In this document: one piece after another, positions 8,629-18,933 of the stretch
Layout of the letters: every line of letters starts with the position of its first letter
Position numbering within the stretch: position 1 is the first letter of the stretch
NCBI RefSeq assembly: GCF_001612985.1
Contig: NZ_BDBM01000003.1
Coordinates: 275,800 to 339,799, forward strand
Length of the DNA stretch: 64,000 bases
Direction of reading: 5' to 3'
Source: Nocardia gamkensis NBRC 108242
Lineage (GTDB): Bacteria; Actinomycetota; Actinomycetes; Mycobacteriales; Mycobacteriaceae
Notes under the pieces: generated by a model
The model's input: only the letters and a program-made list of their open reading frames with translations
Database searches by the model: none
What the model was told of the DNA's origin: nothing
Translations under genes and position numbers: made by a program

Positions 8629-8940
8629 TCATGCGTAATCGACTGTCACCGACGGGGTCTGCGGAACGGACTGACAGGTGAGCACATATCCATCGGCCAC
8701 GTCCTCGTCGGTCAACGCGTCGTTCACCCGCATCTCGACGCGGCCCGCGACGAGCCGCGCCATACAGGTGCCGCAATTGCCCTCCTCACAGGCGAACGGC
8801 GGGTTGAGCCCGGCTCGCTTCGCGGCTTCCAGCACCGTCTCGTCGGGGCGCACGTCGATGGTGGACTGCGCGCCGTCCACCAGGACGGTCGCCACGCAGG
8901 TGGCCGTCTTCGGCGACTCGGACAGTGGGGATACGGCCAT
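8629..8940 (-). CDS. [2Fe-2S] plant-type ferredoxin
   Basis: A 103-residue ferredoxin with the plant-type cluster motif C-x4-C-x2-C and a distal Cys (Cys51, 56, 59 and 89; core reads CEEGNCGTCM). It is a short soluble electron carrier and not fused to a reductase domain. ATG 8940 follows GGAG with an 8-base spacer; the three-codon longer frame has no ribosome site. It stands alone, with a TGAGC...GCTCA dyad upstream. It might serve the Rieske oxygenase at 28937, which has no electron-transfer genes beside it, but that link is only inference. Confidence 0.9.
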   Translation of the reverse strand: MAVSPLSESPKTATCVATVLVDGAQSTIDVRPDETVLEAAKRAGLNPPFACEEGNCGTCMARLVAGRVEMRVNDALTDEDVADGYVLTCQSVPQTPSVTVDYA

Positions 8941-9012
8941 GACGCACACTCCTGATCAATGGGGATCGCACAACGCCGATGTCGCGCCGGCCGGCGCCGC
9001 CGGGGCGTAGAT

Positions 9013-9026
9013 TGAGCACTCGCTCA
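9013..9026. promoter_or_regulatory. Candidate operator upstream of the [2Fe-2S] ferredoxin
   Basis: TGAGCACTCGCTCA has 5-base inverted arms (TGAGC/GCTCA) around 4 bases. It lies 73 bases upstream of the ferredoxin start in an otherwise non-coding gap. Similar TGAGC/GCTCA dyads are used by TetR regulators of fatty-acid genes in actinobacteria, so this may be such a site. Confidence 0.4.
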
Positions 9027-9093
9027 GCATGCTGTGCACATGCGTAGCATGGTTCTTCCGGCTGGGTCAAGAGGGACCGCGCCGGGGGCGCGG

Positions 9094-9861
9094 TCAGCGG
9101 CCCGTCCAGCGCGGGCTGCGCTTCTCGGCGAACGCGCGGGGACCCTCTTGCGCGTCCTCGCTCGTGTAGCAGCGCACCGAGGCGTGCCGGGCGGCTTGCA
9201 ACGCGGCCGAGCGGCCCATCTCGGTCGCGAGCATGACCGTCTCCTGCGCGGCCCGCACCGACAGCGGGGCGCCCGCGAGGATCTCGGCGGCCAGCTCGAG
9301 CGCCGTGTCCAAGAGAACCTCGGGTTCGGCCAGCCGGTTCACCAGTCCGATCTCGTAGGCCCGTCGCGCATCGATCGGCTTTCCGGTCAGCAGCAGTTCC
9401 ATCATGATCCGCTGCGGGATCATGTGGATCAGCGGCGCGGCCCACGGCGAACTGCGACCCACCTTGACCTCGGTGACCGCGAAGGTCGCCGAAGTGCTCG
9501 CGACACACAGATCGCATGCCTGGGCGATCATCCAGCCCCCGGCGAACGCCGCGCCGTTGACCGCCGCGATGGTGGGCTTGGACAGCTCGATGGTGTCGTA
9601 CGGCAGCGGGTACATCTCGCGCGGCGGCACCGTCATGCCGGTGGCCACCATCTCCTCGAGATCCCCTCCCGCGCAGAACGCTTTCGGTCCCGCGCCGGTC
9701 AGGATCGCGACGCGCAACGCGGGATCGCGCTCGAATCGGTCCCAGGCGTCGAACAGCCCCTCCCGCACGTCCCGGGCCAGGCAATTGCGCCGTTCCGGCC
9801 GATTGAGGGTGATGATCGCGATCCCGTCGGAGCGGGCGTCGAAGACAACGGCGTCGGACAT
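9094..9861 (-). CDS. Enoyl-CoA hydratase/isomerase family protein
   Basis: A 255-residue crotonase-fold protein. The first oxyanion-hole block reads KAFCAGGDLEEM (near residues 59-70) and the second AAVNGAAFAGGW (near 96-107). In classical hydratases two Glu follow these loops; here the region reads EVKVGRSSPWAA, so the second catalytic Glu is not obvious and isomerase, hydrolase or other crotonase chemistry is possible. The start overlaps the upstream CoA-transferase stop by one base (TGATG), making it the last gene of the minus operon begun at 12304. Confidence 0.88.
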   Translation of the reverse strand: MSDAVVFDARSDGIAIITLNRPERRNCLARDVREGLFDAWDRFERDPALRVAILTGAGPKAFCAGGDLEEMVATGMTVPPREMYPLPYDTIELSKPTIAAVNGAAFAGGWMIAQACDLCVASTSATFAVTEVKVGRSSPWAAPLIHMIPQRIMMELLLTGKPIDARRAYEIGLVNRLAEPEVLLDTALELAAEILAGAPLSVRAAQETVMLATEMGRSAALQAARHASVRCYTSEDAQEGPRAFAEKRSPRWTGR

Positions 9862-11132
9862 CAGAAACCTCTCCGCTGGACGACGCGCGCCGCCCGCTCC
9901 AGTTCGTCGCGAAAATCGGGATGCGCCACGGCGATCAGTCTGCGGGTGCGCTCGGCCAGCGTCCGCCCGGCGAGTTCGGCGGCGCCGAACTCGGTGACGA
10001 TCACGTCCACGTCGCTACGCGCCGTAGTGACCGGCCCGGACAGTGCCGCGGTGATCCGGCTGACCGTCCCGCCTTTGGCGGTGGAGGGCAGCGCGATGAT
10101 CGCGTGACCGCCGGGCGAGCGAGCGCCTGCCCGGACGAAGTCCACTTGGCCCCCTGTGCCGCCGAGATAGGACCCACCGCTCTGTTCGGCGTTCACCTGT
10201 CCGGTCAGATCGACCTCCATGGCAGAGTTGATGGTGACCAGCCGTTCCAGTCGCGCGAGCACGCCCGCGTCGTGGGTGTAGTCGGTCGCGCACATCCGGA
10301 TCGCCGCATTGCGGTCGGCGAACCGGTACAGGCGCTCGGTGCCGATGAGCGCGCCGGTGACCGATACCCCGCGATCAATGGCTTTGCACGCGTTCGTGAT
10401 CGCGCCCGACTCGACCAGATCGACCAACCCGTCACCGATCATCCCCGAATGCACACCGAGATCGGTGCGGTCGTGCAGCATCCGCAGCACGGCGTCGGGT
10501 ACGGCGCCGACCCCGATCTGCAGCACCGCGCCGTCCTCGATATAGGCCGCCGCGTGCGCGGCGATCGCTTCATCGACCGGACCGATCCGGGCGGGCGGCA
10601 CCTGAACCGGCGGCCGGGAAACTCGCACCGCGTAGTCGATTCGAGCGCCGGGCAGCCGCTCGCCCAGCGTGAAGGGCACTTGGTCGTTGACCTCGGCGAC
10701 CACGACGCGCGCCGCCGCCACCGCCGCGCGCACATGGTCGCTGACCAGGCCGAAGCTGTGGTCGCCGTGTTCGTCGGCTGGGCTCACCTGCACGAAAGCC
10801 ACGTCGCAGCCGAGGATTCCGGCTTCGATCATCGGTCCCACCCGGCTGACATGGCAGGGGACGATGCCGAGCCGATGCTCCTCGGTCAGCGATCGCAGCG
10901 CGCCGATCGCGCCCATGCTGGACAAGGTGAAGGCTTCGGTCGCCGCCGGGGTGAACAGACCGGAGAAGCTCGTCGCGATGAACGCCGACACCCCGCCGAT
11001 CGCACCGCCCTGTGCGATGAGCACCTCGATCAAGGTGGCCGGCTCGCCGCACGCCTGCCCGACCACGATGCGGTCACCGGCCCGCAGGATCGTGCTCAGG
11101 TCCAGGTCGGCGGCCTCGAGCAGCGCGGTCAC
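9861..11132 (-). CDS. Acetyl-CoA hydrolase/transferase family protein
   Basis: A 423-residue member of the acetyl-CoA hydrolase / 4-hydroxybutyrate CoA-transferase family. It begins with the usual GDRIVVGQACGEP block and carries the conserved VDLTGQVNAEQ and GGTGGQVDF segments in the C-terminal half, where the catalytic Glu forms the glutamyl-CoA intermediate in this family. It should move CoA between acids or hydrolyse a thioester. The start is GTG 11132, whose GTGA overlaps the stop of the CaiB-type gene; the 41 residues of open frame beyond it run inside that gene and look random. It is the middle gene of a coupled three-gene minus operon. Confidence 0.88.
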   Translation of the reverse strand: MTALLEAADLDLSTILRAGDRIVVGQACGEPATLIEVLIAQGGAIGGVSAFIATSFSGLFTPAATEAFTLSSMGAIGALRSLTEEHRLGIVPCHVSRVGPMIEAGILGCDVAFVQVSPADEHGDHSFGLVSDHVRAAVAAARVVVAEVNDQVPFTLGERLPGARIDYAVRVSRPPVQVPPARIGPVDEAIAAHAAAYIEDGAVLQIGVGAVPDAVLRMLHDRTDLGVHSGMIGDGLVDLVESGAITNACKAIDRGVSVTGALIGTERLYRFADRNAAIRMCATDYTHDAGVLARLERLVTINSAMEVDLTGQVNAEQSGGSYLGGTGGQVDFVRAGARSPGGHAIIALPSTAKGGTVSRITAALSGPVTTARSDVDVIVTEFGAAELAGRTLAERTRRLIAVAHPDFRDELERAARVVQRRGF

Positions 11133-12304
11133 CGCTGGACCCGGCCGTTCGGAAGGTCGTCGGCGGCGGGCCGCAACCGGCTGAGCACCTCGGCGGTGTC
11201 GGCGCCGAGCCTGGGTGCTGGTCCCGCGACGTGGCCGGGAGTTCGGGAGAACCATGTTGGCGGCCCAGGAAAACGGACCGATCCATATGGTGAATCAACT
11301 GTTTCGAAGAAGTCCGTGTCGGCGAGATGCGGATTGTCGAAGAGTTCGTCCAGCGACCGCACCGGTGCGGCCGGAATGTCCAGCGAACGCAGCAGTTCCA
11401 GCCATTCGGCCGTGGTCCGCTCACGGAACGTTTCGGCGAGATGGGCGTAGACGGTGTCGATCCTGGCCGCGCGCTGCTCCAGCGTGGCGAACTCCGGCCC
11501 GGCCCACGGCGGCCGCACCGCCTCGACGAATGCCGTCCACTGCTTGTCGTTGTAGACCAGCGCGGACAGGTAACCATCCACGGTGCGATAGGGCTTGCGG
11601 TTCGGCGTCACCGCGCGCGGGTAGGCCGCGGGGCCCAGCGGGGGATCGAACATGGCCCCGTTGGCGTGCTCGACCAGCATGAACGCGGCCATCGTCTCGA
11701 ACATCGCGACCTCGACTTCTTGTCCCTCCCCGGTGCGTTCCCGGTGGAACAGCGCCATCGTGGTCGCGTACAGCGCGGTCATCCCGGCGATCTTGTCGGC
11801 CATGATGGTGCCGACGTACCCGGCGGCGCCGGTGAGCCGCTCCTGCACGAAGGGCAGTCCGCACTCGGCCTGAATCGTGTCGTCGTACGCGGTACGGCCG
11901 GCGTCCCGGCCACGGCGGCCGTAACCGTAGCAATTGGTGTAGACGACCGAAGGATTGAGCGCGGCAACCTCGTCGTAAGCGAAGCCCAACCGGGCGATCG
12001 CGGAGGCGCGCATCGAGTGGATGAACACGTCGGCCTGTGCGACGAGTTCGCGCAACGATCGCTTGCCGTCCTCGGATCGCAGGTCCAGCACCACGCTGCG
12101 CTTGCCCCGGTTGACATTGATGAAGACGCCGCCCATCCCCCGCTCCGGGCCCACCGAGATGTAGCGGGTGTTGTCCCCGTCCGGCGGCTCGATCTTGATC
12201 ACGTCCGCGCCCATGTCGGCCATGATCTGCGTGCAGTACGGGCCCATGACCATCGCCGTCAGATCGACGACCCGGACCCCCACCAGCGGACCACGATATT
12301 CCAT
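11129..12304 (-). CDS. CoA-transferase family III (CaiB/BaiF type)
   Basis: A 391-residue family III CoA-transferase. It opens with GVRVVDLTAMVMGPYCTQI, followed by the typical ADVIKIEPPDGD block near residue 42; the catalytic Asp is expected in the AYDDTIQAECG segment near residue 156. It transfers CoA from a donor thioester to a carboxylic acid without ATP. ATG 12304 follows GAAAGAGG and leaves the family-typical N-terminus; nine more in-frame residues upstream look unconserved. It is first in the operon with the genes ending at 9861 and 9094. The operator-like palindrome at 12379 lies 75 bases upstream. Confidence 0.9.
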   Translation of the reverse strand: MEYRGPLVGVRVVDLTAMVMGPYCTQIMADMGADVIKIEPPDGDNTRYISVGPERGMGGVFINVNRGKRSVVLDLRSEDGKRSLRELVAQADVFIHSMRASAIARLGFAYDEVAALNPSVVYTNCYGYGRRGRDAGRTAYDDTIQAECGLPFVQERLTGAAGYVGTIMADKIAGMTALYATTMALFHRERTGEGQEVEVAMFETMAAFMLVEHANGAMFDPPLGPAAYPRAVTPNRKPYRTVDGYLSALVYNDKQWTAFVEAVRPPWAGPEFATLEQRAARIDTVYAHLAETFRERTTAEWLELLRSLDIPAAPVRSLDELFDNPHLADTDFFETVDSPYGSVRFPGPPTWFSRTPGHVAGPAPRLGADTAEVLSRLRPAADDLPNGRVQR

Positions 12305-12373
12305 CGCCACGCCTCTTTCACCACCCTCCACCGCCGCCGGATCACCATCCGACCAGCGGCCGTGAGCCTATCT

Positions 12374-12401
12374 GATGAATCTTTGCAAGGATAGTGATAT
12401 C
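12374..12401. promoter_or_regulatory. Shared operator, site A (between CoA-transferase and ligase operons)
   Basis: The core ATCTTTGCAAGGAT (12379-12392) is one mismatch from the inverted repeat ATCCT-N4-AGGAT. Flanking bases (AATC before, AGTGATAT after) match sites at 25051 and 26307 well beyond the core. Located between two divergent operons, it could control both. Confidence 0.65.
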
Positions 12402-12410
12402 AAGGATGCT

Positions 12411-13949
12411 GTGGACGATTTCAACGCTGACGCCCCACCCCCTCGGCATGCCCTCCGCCCGATCGCCGAGGTACTGGACGCCGCGCTCGGCTCCCACCCC
12501 GACGCCACGTCGGTGGAGGCCGTTTCCGGTGCGTGGACCTACGTCGAACTCGACGATCACGCCCACCGCGCTGCCGGTGCCCTCTGGGCGCTCGGCGTGC
12601 GCCCCGGCGATCGCGTCGCGGCCTGCCTCCCCAACGATCTGGACATCGTCGCCGCCTTCCACGGCGCGCAACGCATCGGTGCGGTGTGGGCGGGCATCGG
12701 CGAGGCGCTGACCGCGACCGAACAGCAGCACCTGCACGACCTGTGCGAACCGGCAGTCGTACTCGCCGGATCCCGCTGCCGGGTGGACTCGCCCGGTACG
12801 GTCGACCCCGATCATTGGGCGACACTGCTGGATCGCGCGGCACCCGCGCCACGGGTGGAGCACGACATCGATGCCCCGGCCGCAATCGCCTTCACCAGCG
12901 GCACCTCCGGACAGCCGAAGGCCGTGGTGCACAGCCAGCGCAACCTCCTGCTGCCCGGCGCCGTGCTGACGGCCACTCGAGGCTGGGGGCCCGATCTGCG
13001 CAAGGGCGACAGCTTCCCGCTGACGATCCTCAATCTGATGGTTCTTTCCACCCTGCTCACCGCGCAGGCCCGCGGCTGCTCGGTCGTCATGGACCGCCGC
13101 GATGCCGACGGGGTCGCCGAATGGATCGCCGAGCATCGCGTCACGGTCTGGAACGGCGCACCCGCGCAGCTCTACGACCTCGCGCGCAGGCCGGGGCTCG
13201 ATCTCGGCTCGTTGCGCGAAGTCTGGAGCGGCGGCAGCGATACGCCCGACTCGGTTCGCGCGGCCTTCGCCGACGCGCACGGGCCGGTGCCCCGCGCCAC
13301 CTACGGCCTCACCGAGGCGCCGACTGTGGTCTCGATCGACCCACCCGGCGACGAATGGTTCCCGGGTACCAGCGGCCGGGTGCTGCCACAGTACGACGTC
13401 GCCGCCTACGACGACGATGGCCGCAGGCTACCGCCCGGTTCGCTCGGCGAGCTGCGGCTGAAGGCGGCCACCGACGGCCCGTGGGCCCGATGGTGGACGC
13501 CGATGCTGGGCTACCGGGAGCGCGAGGGCGTGCGACCGCCGCGACCCGGACCGATCCCCACCGGCGACGTCGGCACCGTGAACGCCGAAGGCAGGCTGTC
13601 GATCCTGGACCGCAAGAAGATGGTCATCATCCGGGGCGGAGCGAACGTCTACCCGCAGGAGGTGGAGCGGGTCATCGCGACGCACCCCGGCGTGGCCAAG
13701 GTGGCGGTGTGCCCGGTGCCGGACGAGCGGCTCGGCCAGAGGGTCGCGGCGGTGATCGAAAGCGCCGATCCCGCGGTGGATCTCGACGCCCTGGCGCGAT
13801 TATGCCGACGCGAGCTGGCCGGATACAAGGTGCCGGAGTTCTGGGCACGGGTGGACGCACTGCCGGTGAACGCCATGGGCAAGATCGAGCGAACACGGCT
13901 CACCGAACTGGCGACCGCCGCGCGGCACACGACGCGGGAGCGGCCGTGA
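12411..13949 (+). CDS. AMP-forming acyl-CoA ligase 1
   Basis: An adenylate-forming ligase of 512 residues. Visible motifs are the phosphate-binding FTSGTSGQPKAVVHS (near residue 160), the YGLTEAP block (near 300), TGDVG and the hinge DRKKMVIIRGGANVYPQEVE (near 400), and the C-terminal catalytic Lys in MGKIERT. It should activate a carboxylic acid to its CoA thioester with ATP. An ATG at 12375 is also in frame but would place the operator-like palindrome inside the gene; GTG 12411 follows AAGGA with a short 4-base spacer and is slightly preferred. The stop overlaps the next start as GTGA. Confidence 0.9.
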   Translation: MDDFNADAPPPRHALRPIAEVLDAALGSHPDATSVEAVSGAWTYVELDDHAHRAAGALWALGVRPGDRVAACLPNDLDIVAAFHGAQRIGAVWAGIGEALTATEQQHLHDLCEPAVVLAGSRCRVDSPGTVDPDHWATLLDRAAPAPRVEHDIDAPAAIAFTSGTSGQPKAVVHSQRNLLLPGAVLTATRGWGPDLRKGDSFPLTILNLMVLSTLLTAQARGCSVVMDRRDADGVAEWIAEHRVTVWNGAPAQLYDLARRPGLDLGSLREVWSGGSDTPDSVRAAFADAHGPVPRATYGLTEAPTVVSIDPPGDEWFPGTSGRVLPQYDVAAYDDDGRRLPPGSLGELRLKAATDGPWARWWTPMLGYREREGVRPPRPGPIPTGDVGTVNAEGRLSILDRKKMVIIRGGANVYPQEVERVIATHPGVAKVAVCPVPDERLGQRVAAVIESADPAVDLDALARLCRRELAGYKVPEFWARVDALPVNAMGKIERTRLTELATAARHTTRERP

Positions 13950-14722
13950 CCGCCCGGTCCGCGCGCGCCCCGCGCCTGTTCGACCTCGACGGCCGGGTGG
14001 CGATCGTGACCGGAGCGTCCTCCGGGCTCGGCGCCGCGGTCGCGGAAACGCTGGCCTCGCTCGGGGCCCGCGTCGCGGTCGCGGCCCGGCGCGCCGACCG
14101 GCTGACCGAGCTCGCCGGGCGCATCGACGGGCTCCCCGTGGTGTGCGATCTGAGCCGGCCGCAGGGCATCGGCGCCGTGGTCACCGCGGTGGCCGACGGC
14201 TTGGGGCCGCCGGAGATCCTGGTCAACGCGGCGGGGAACCGGTTCACCACCGAGCGCGCCGAATCCGAGCCGCTCGACGCCGTGTACCGGACCCTGGAAC
14301 TCAACCTGGTGGCGCCGTTCCTGCTCGCTCGAGCGGTGTTCCCGCACATGCGCGCGGTGGGTCGCGGCTCGATCGTCAACGTCTCCTCCATCAGCGGCCG
14401 GGTCGGCGTGCCCGGCATCCCGCAGGCGTCCTACGCCGCGAGCAAGGCGGGGCTGTCCGGACTCACCGCCGAACTCGCCGTGCAATGGGCGCGGTATTCG
14501 ATCCGGGTGAACACCGTCGCGCCCGGCTTCTTCCGCAGCGAGATCACCGACACCCTCTATGACGACGAGCGCGGCGCCGCTTACCTGCGCCGCAACACTC
14601 CCCTGCCGACCGAGGCGGAGGCCGAGGACATCGTCGGAGCCGTCGTCTGGCTGGCCGGTGACGCCGCCCGGTACGTCACCGGCCAGACCGTCGTCGTCGA
14701 CGGCGGCTGGACCGCTCGGTGA
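13946..14722 (+). CDS. Short-chain dehydrogenase/reductase 1
   Basis: A 258-residue classical SDR with the cofactor motif TGASSGLG (residues 22-29), NAAG in the fourth strand, catalytic Ser in NVSSISG, and Tyr163/Lys167 in YAASK. The C-terminus ends in the family-typical VTGQTVVVDGGW. It is likely a 3-hydroxyacyl-CoA or alcohol dehydrogenase. Start GTG 13946 overlaps the ligase stop (GTGA), so translation is coupled. The longer frame to 12533 runs antiphase through the ligase gene and is ignored. Confidence 0.92.
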   Translation: MTARSARAPRLFDLDGRVAIVTGASSGLGAAVAETLASLGARVAVAARRADRLTELAGRIDGLPVVCDLSRPQGIGAVVTAVADGLGPPEILVNAAGNRFTTERAESEPLDAVYRTLELNLVAPFLLARAVFPHMRAVGRGSIVNVSSISGRVGVPGIPQASYAASKAGLSGLTAELAVQWARYSIRVNTVAPGFFRSEITDTLYDDERGAAYLRRNTPLPTEAEAEDIVGAVVWLAGDAARYVTGQTVVVDGGWTAR

Positions 14723-14786
14723 GCGAACGGCGCGGTGATTCCACGTTGACACCCGAATCTCACGGTGAAAGCATGACAACGCGTAC

Positions 14787-14801
14787 GAGAATCTAATTCT
14801 C
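14787..14801. promoter_or_regulatory. Perfect inverted repeat upstream of AcuI-like gene
   Basis: GAGAATCTAATTCTC is a perfect 6-base inverted repeat around 3 bases, in the A+T-richer 140-base gap before 14863. The form suits a TetR-type operator. The P450/ACAD region at 5814 carries a partial match. Confidence 0.5.
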
Positions 14802-14862
14802 CAAATCGAAAACGTCTATACGCTCAGATGGCCCACCCGTTCTAGGAAGGGAATTCTTCCGC

Positions 14863-15846
<984 letters not shown>

Positions 15847-15859
15847 TCAGGAGCATCCC

Positions 15860-17053
15860 GTGACCAGGAAATCGATGAAATCGACTGTGGAACTCGATCT
15901 GTCCGACGTCGACCACCGGGTCGGCAAGCCGGTGGGCGGCGGCCAACTGTGGGACCCGTGCAGTTCCTCCGACATCCGCCGCTGGGTGATGGCGATGGAT
16001 TATCCGAATCCGCTGCATTGGGACCAGGAATTCGCTCGCGAATCGCGATACGGCGGAATCGTGGCGCCCCAATCCATCGCGGTCGCATTGGATTACGGGC
16101 ACGGCGCACAGCCCGCCTGCGTCGGCCACATCCCCGGCAGCCACCTGATCTTCGGCGGCGAGGAATGGTGGTTCTACGGCTGCCCGGTGCGCCCCGGCGA
16201 CACCCTGTTCCAGGACCGGCGATTCCACGACTACAAGGTGGTGGAGACGAAGTTCGCCGGGCCGACGATGTTCTCCCGCGGCGACACCGTCCACCGCAAT
16301 CAGCACGGCGTTCTGGTCGCCCGCGAAAGGTCCACCGCCATCCGCTATCTGGCGGCGGAGGCCAACAAGCGGGGCATGTACGACAACCAGCTCGGCGCGG
16401 TGCGGAGCTGGACCGCCGCCGAACTGGCCGAGATCGAGTCGCTGCGGCACGAGTGGATCCTGACCAACCGCGCCGGGGTCTCGCCGCACTTCGACGAAGT
16501 GAAGATCGGGGACCGGCTGCCGCGCAGGGTGATCGGCCCGCACACCATCGCCAGCTTCACCACCGAGTACCGCGCCTTCTTGTTCAACATCTGGGGCACA
16601 TTCCACTGGACCGCGCCGGCGGACATCGACGACCCCTGGGTCAACCAGGATCCGGGCTGGACCGAAGGGTTCGCCTTCGACGAAGAGGGCGCGCGCATCG
16701 ACCCGCGCAAGCGCGACGGCCTGTACGTCGGCCCCTCCCGCGGGCACATCGACGCCGACAAGGCGGGCGAGGTCGGGATGGCGCGGGCCTACGGCTACGG
16801 CGCCACCATGGGCGCCTGGTGCACCGACTACCTCTCCTACTGGGCCGGGCACGACGGCATCCTCCGCCACAGCAAGGCGGACTTCCGCCTGCCCGCTTTC
16901 GAAGGCGACGTGACCTACTTCGACGCCGAGATCATCGGCAAGGAAGCGGATTCGGTCTGGGGCGTACCGCTGGTGCAGGTGAAACTGCGGCTGACCAATC
17001 AGGATTTCGGCGTGCTGGTGGACTGCACGGCCGAGGTCGAGCTTCCCTATTGA
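15860..17053 (+). CDS. FAS1-like / MaoC-type double-hotdog hydratase
   Basis: A 397-residue protein of two hotdog-like halves. The N-terminal half contains DYPNPLHWDQEFARES near residue 50, matching the D-x-N-P-x-H catalytic signature of MaoC/(R)-hydratases; the second half (from about 200) is more diverged and tryptophan/tyrosine rich. It should hydrate or dehydrate an enoyl-/3-hydroxyacyl-CoA, probably a large one. GTG 15860 is preceded by AGGAG and lies 13 bases after the AcuI-like stop. It is followed by a CoA ligase 28 bases on. Confidence 0.82.
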   Translation: MTRKSMKSTVELDLSDVDHRVGKPVGGGQLWDPCSSSDIRRWVMAMDYPNPLHWDQEFARESRYGGIVAPQSIAVALDYGHGAQPACVGHIPGSHLIFGGEEWWFYGCPVRPGDTLFQDRRFHDYKVVETKFAGPTMFSRGDTVHRNQHGVLVARERSTAIRYLAAEANKRGMYDNQLGAVRSWTAAELAEIESLRHEWILTNRAGVSPHFDEVKIGDRLPRRVIGPHTIASFTTEYRAFLFNIWGTFHWTAPADIDDPWVNQDPGWTEGFAFDEEGARIDPRKRDGLYVGPSRGHIDADKAGEVGMARAYGYGATMGAWCTDYLSYWAGHDGILRHSKADFRLPAFEGDVTYFDAEIIGKEADSVWGVPLVQVKLRLTNQDFGVLVDCTAEVELPY

Positions 17054-17081
17054 CGGCCACCGGAGAGAAACGGGAGAGGCG

Positions 17082-18791
17082 ATGCCCACCGACACAAACG
17101 ACGTCCTCGCGCCTGCCGTGGCGATCGCCTCCGGGCCGCCGCTGTCCGAAGAGCCGGGTCTCGGACCGCTCACCCTGCCCGGCTTCCTGCGCGAAGTCAC
17201 CCGCGGGTACGGCGACCGCGAGGCGCTCGTCGCGCACACCGGCACCGGCGTCGTCCGCTGGAGCTATGCCGAGTTGTGGGAGCGCGCCACCGAAGTGGCG
17301 CGCGCTCTGCGCGCCTGCGGGATCGGCAAGGACAGCCGGGTCGGCGTGCTGATGACGAACCGGCCGGAGTGGCTCTCGGCCGTGTTCGGCGTGTCGCTGG
17401 CCGGCGGGGTGGCCGTCGCCCTCAGCACCTTTTCCAGCCCCGCGGAACTCGACCATCTGCTAAGGCTGTCCGGTGTGTCGGTGCTGCTGTTCGAAAGGTC
17501 GGTGGCGAACAAGGATTTCGCCGACGTGCTGACCGGACTGGAACCCGCCGTCGGCACCGCCGCGCCGGGCGCTCTGCGCTCGACGGACTATCCGTTCCTA
17601 CGTCATCTCGCGATGGTCGGCGAACCGGTGCCCGATGCGGCGATCGACTCCTGGCACACGTTCCTGGCTCGCGGGCATTCCGAAGCACAGGAACTGATCG
17701 AGGCGACGGCCGCCACGGTGCGGCCCGCGGATACCGCTGTGCTGTTCTTCTCGTCGGGAACCACCAGCAAGCCGAAAGGCATCCGCAGCGCGCACCGCGG
17801 CGTCGCCATCCAGATGTGGCGGTTCCGGCGCATGTTCGGGTTCGGCCCGGACGACCACGTGCGCTGCTGGACCGCCAACGGTTTCTTCTGGTCCGGCAAC
17901 TTCGGCCAAGCGCTCGGCGCCACCCTGGCAGCGGGCGGCAGCCTGGTGCTGCAATCGACCTTCGACGCCGACGAGGCGCTGGAGTTGATGCGGGCCGAGC
18001 GAGTGAACTTCCCGGTGGCGTGGCCGCACCAGTGGGCGCAACTGGAAGGCGCGCCCAACTGGTCGACGACCGACCTGAGCAGCCTGCGATTCGTGGACGT
18101 GAAGACGCCCGCGGCGCGGCACCCTCGCGTGTCGACCACCTGGACCGAGCCCGGGCACGCCTACGGCAACACCGAAACCTTCACCATCACCACCTGTTTT
18201 CCGGCCGATACAGCCGAGGACGAGATCGCGGGCAGCAGCGGCAAGCCGTTGCCCGGCAACACCGTCAAGATCGTCGACCCGCTCACCGGCGCGGTCGCGG
18301 CGCGCGGCGAGCGCGGCGAGATCTGCGTCAAAGGGCCGACGCTCATGCTCGGCTATCTCGGCACCGCATTGGACGAGACGCTCGACGTCGACGGTTACTT
18401 CCACACCGGCGACGGCGGCTACCTCGATGACGCGGACCGGCTGTACTGGGAGGGGCGGTTGACCGACATCATCAAGACCGGCGGCGCGAATGTCTCCCCG
18501 CTGGAGGTCGACGAGGCGTTGGCCGGCTTCCCGGGTGTCAAGGTCGCGCGCACCGTCGGCGTCCCGCACGAGACGCTCGGCGAGGTCGTGGTGGCGTGTG
18601 TGGTGCCGCACGCGGACGCGACCGTGGACGCCGCCGCGGTCCGCGCGTTCCTGCGGGAGCGGCTGGCCAGCTACAAGGTGCCCCGACAGGTGCTGTTGTT
18701 CGCCGAGGAGGACATCGCGCTCACCGGCAGTGCGAAGATCAAGTCCAGTGACCTGCGGCAGCTCGCGGTGAAACGGCTGGCCGACAGCTAG
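17082..18791 (+). CDS. AMP-forming acyl-CoA ligase 2 (feruloyl-CoA synthetase-like)
   Basis: A 569-residue adenylating enzyme. It carries LFFSSGTTSKPKGIRSAHRG (near residue 222), the YGNTETFTITT block (near 363), the TGDGG motif, the hinge segment with GRLTDIIKTGGANVSPLEV (near 460), and a C-terminal Lys in TGSAKIKSSDL. The phosphate-binding loop and A5 block differ clearly from ligase 1, so the two should activate different acids. It ends the plus operon that includes the hydratase; the iron-regulated bfd-bfr unit begins about 140 bases later. Confidence 0.9.
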   Translation: MPTDTNDVLAPAVAIASGPPLSEEPGLGPLTLPGFLREVTRGYGDREALVAHTGTGVVRWSYAELWERATEVARALRACGIGKDSRVGVLMTNRPEWLSAVFGVSLAGGVAVALSTFSSPAELDHLLRLSGVSVLLFERSVANKDFADVLTGLEPAVGTAAPGALRSTDYPFLRHLAMVGEPVPDAAIDSWHTFLARGHSEAQELIEATAATVRPADTAVLFFSSGTTSKPKGIRSAHRGVAIQMWRFRRMFGFGPDDHVRCWTANGFFWSGNFGQALGATLAAGGSLVLQSTFDADEALELMRAERVNFPVAWPHQWAQLEGAPNWSTTDLSSLRFVDVKTPAARHPRVSTTWTEPGHAYGNTETFTITTCFPADTAEDEIAGSSGKPLPGNTVKIVDPLTGAVAARGERGEICVKGPTLMLGYLGTALDETLDVDGYFHTGDGGYLDDADRLYWEGRLTDIIKTGGANVSPLEVDEALAGFPGVKVARTVGVPHETLGEVVVACVVPHADATVDAAAVRAFLRERLASYKVPRQVLLFAEEDIALTGSAKIKSSDLRQLAVKRLADS

Positions 18792-18933
18792 CGCCACGGG
18801 CCCTGCCGACGCTTCTCCCGTCCAGCGCGTCCAACCCCGCGCCGACGGTCCCGAGGTCGCTCCGCCGGGCGACACCTGACACGGCGGCACCGCACCCACC
18901 GGGCTTCACACGGCCGGTCCCGGATGCTATACA

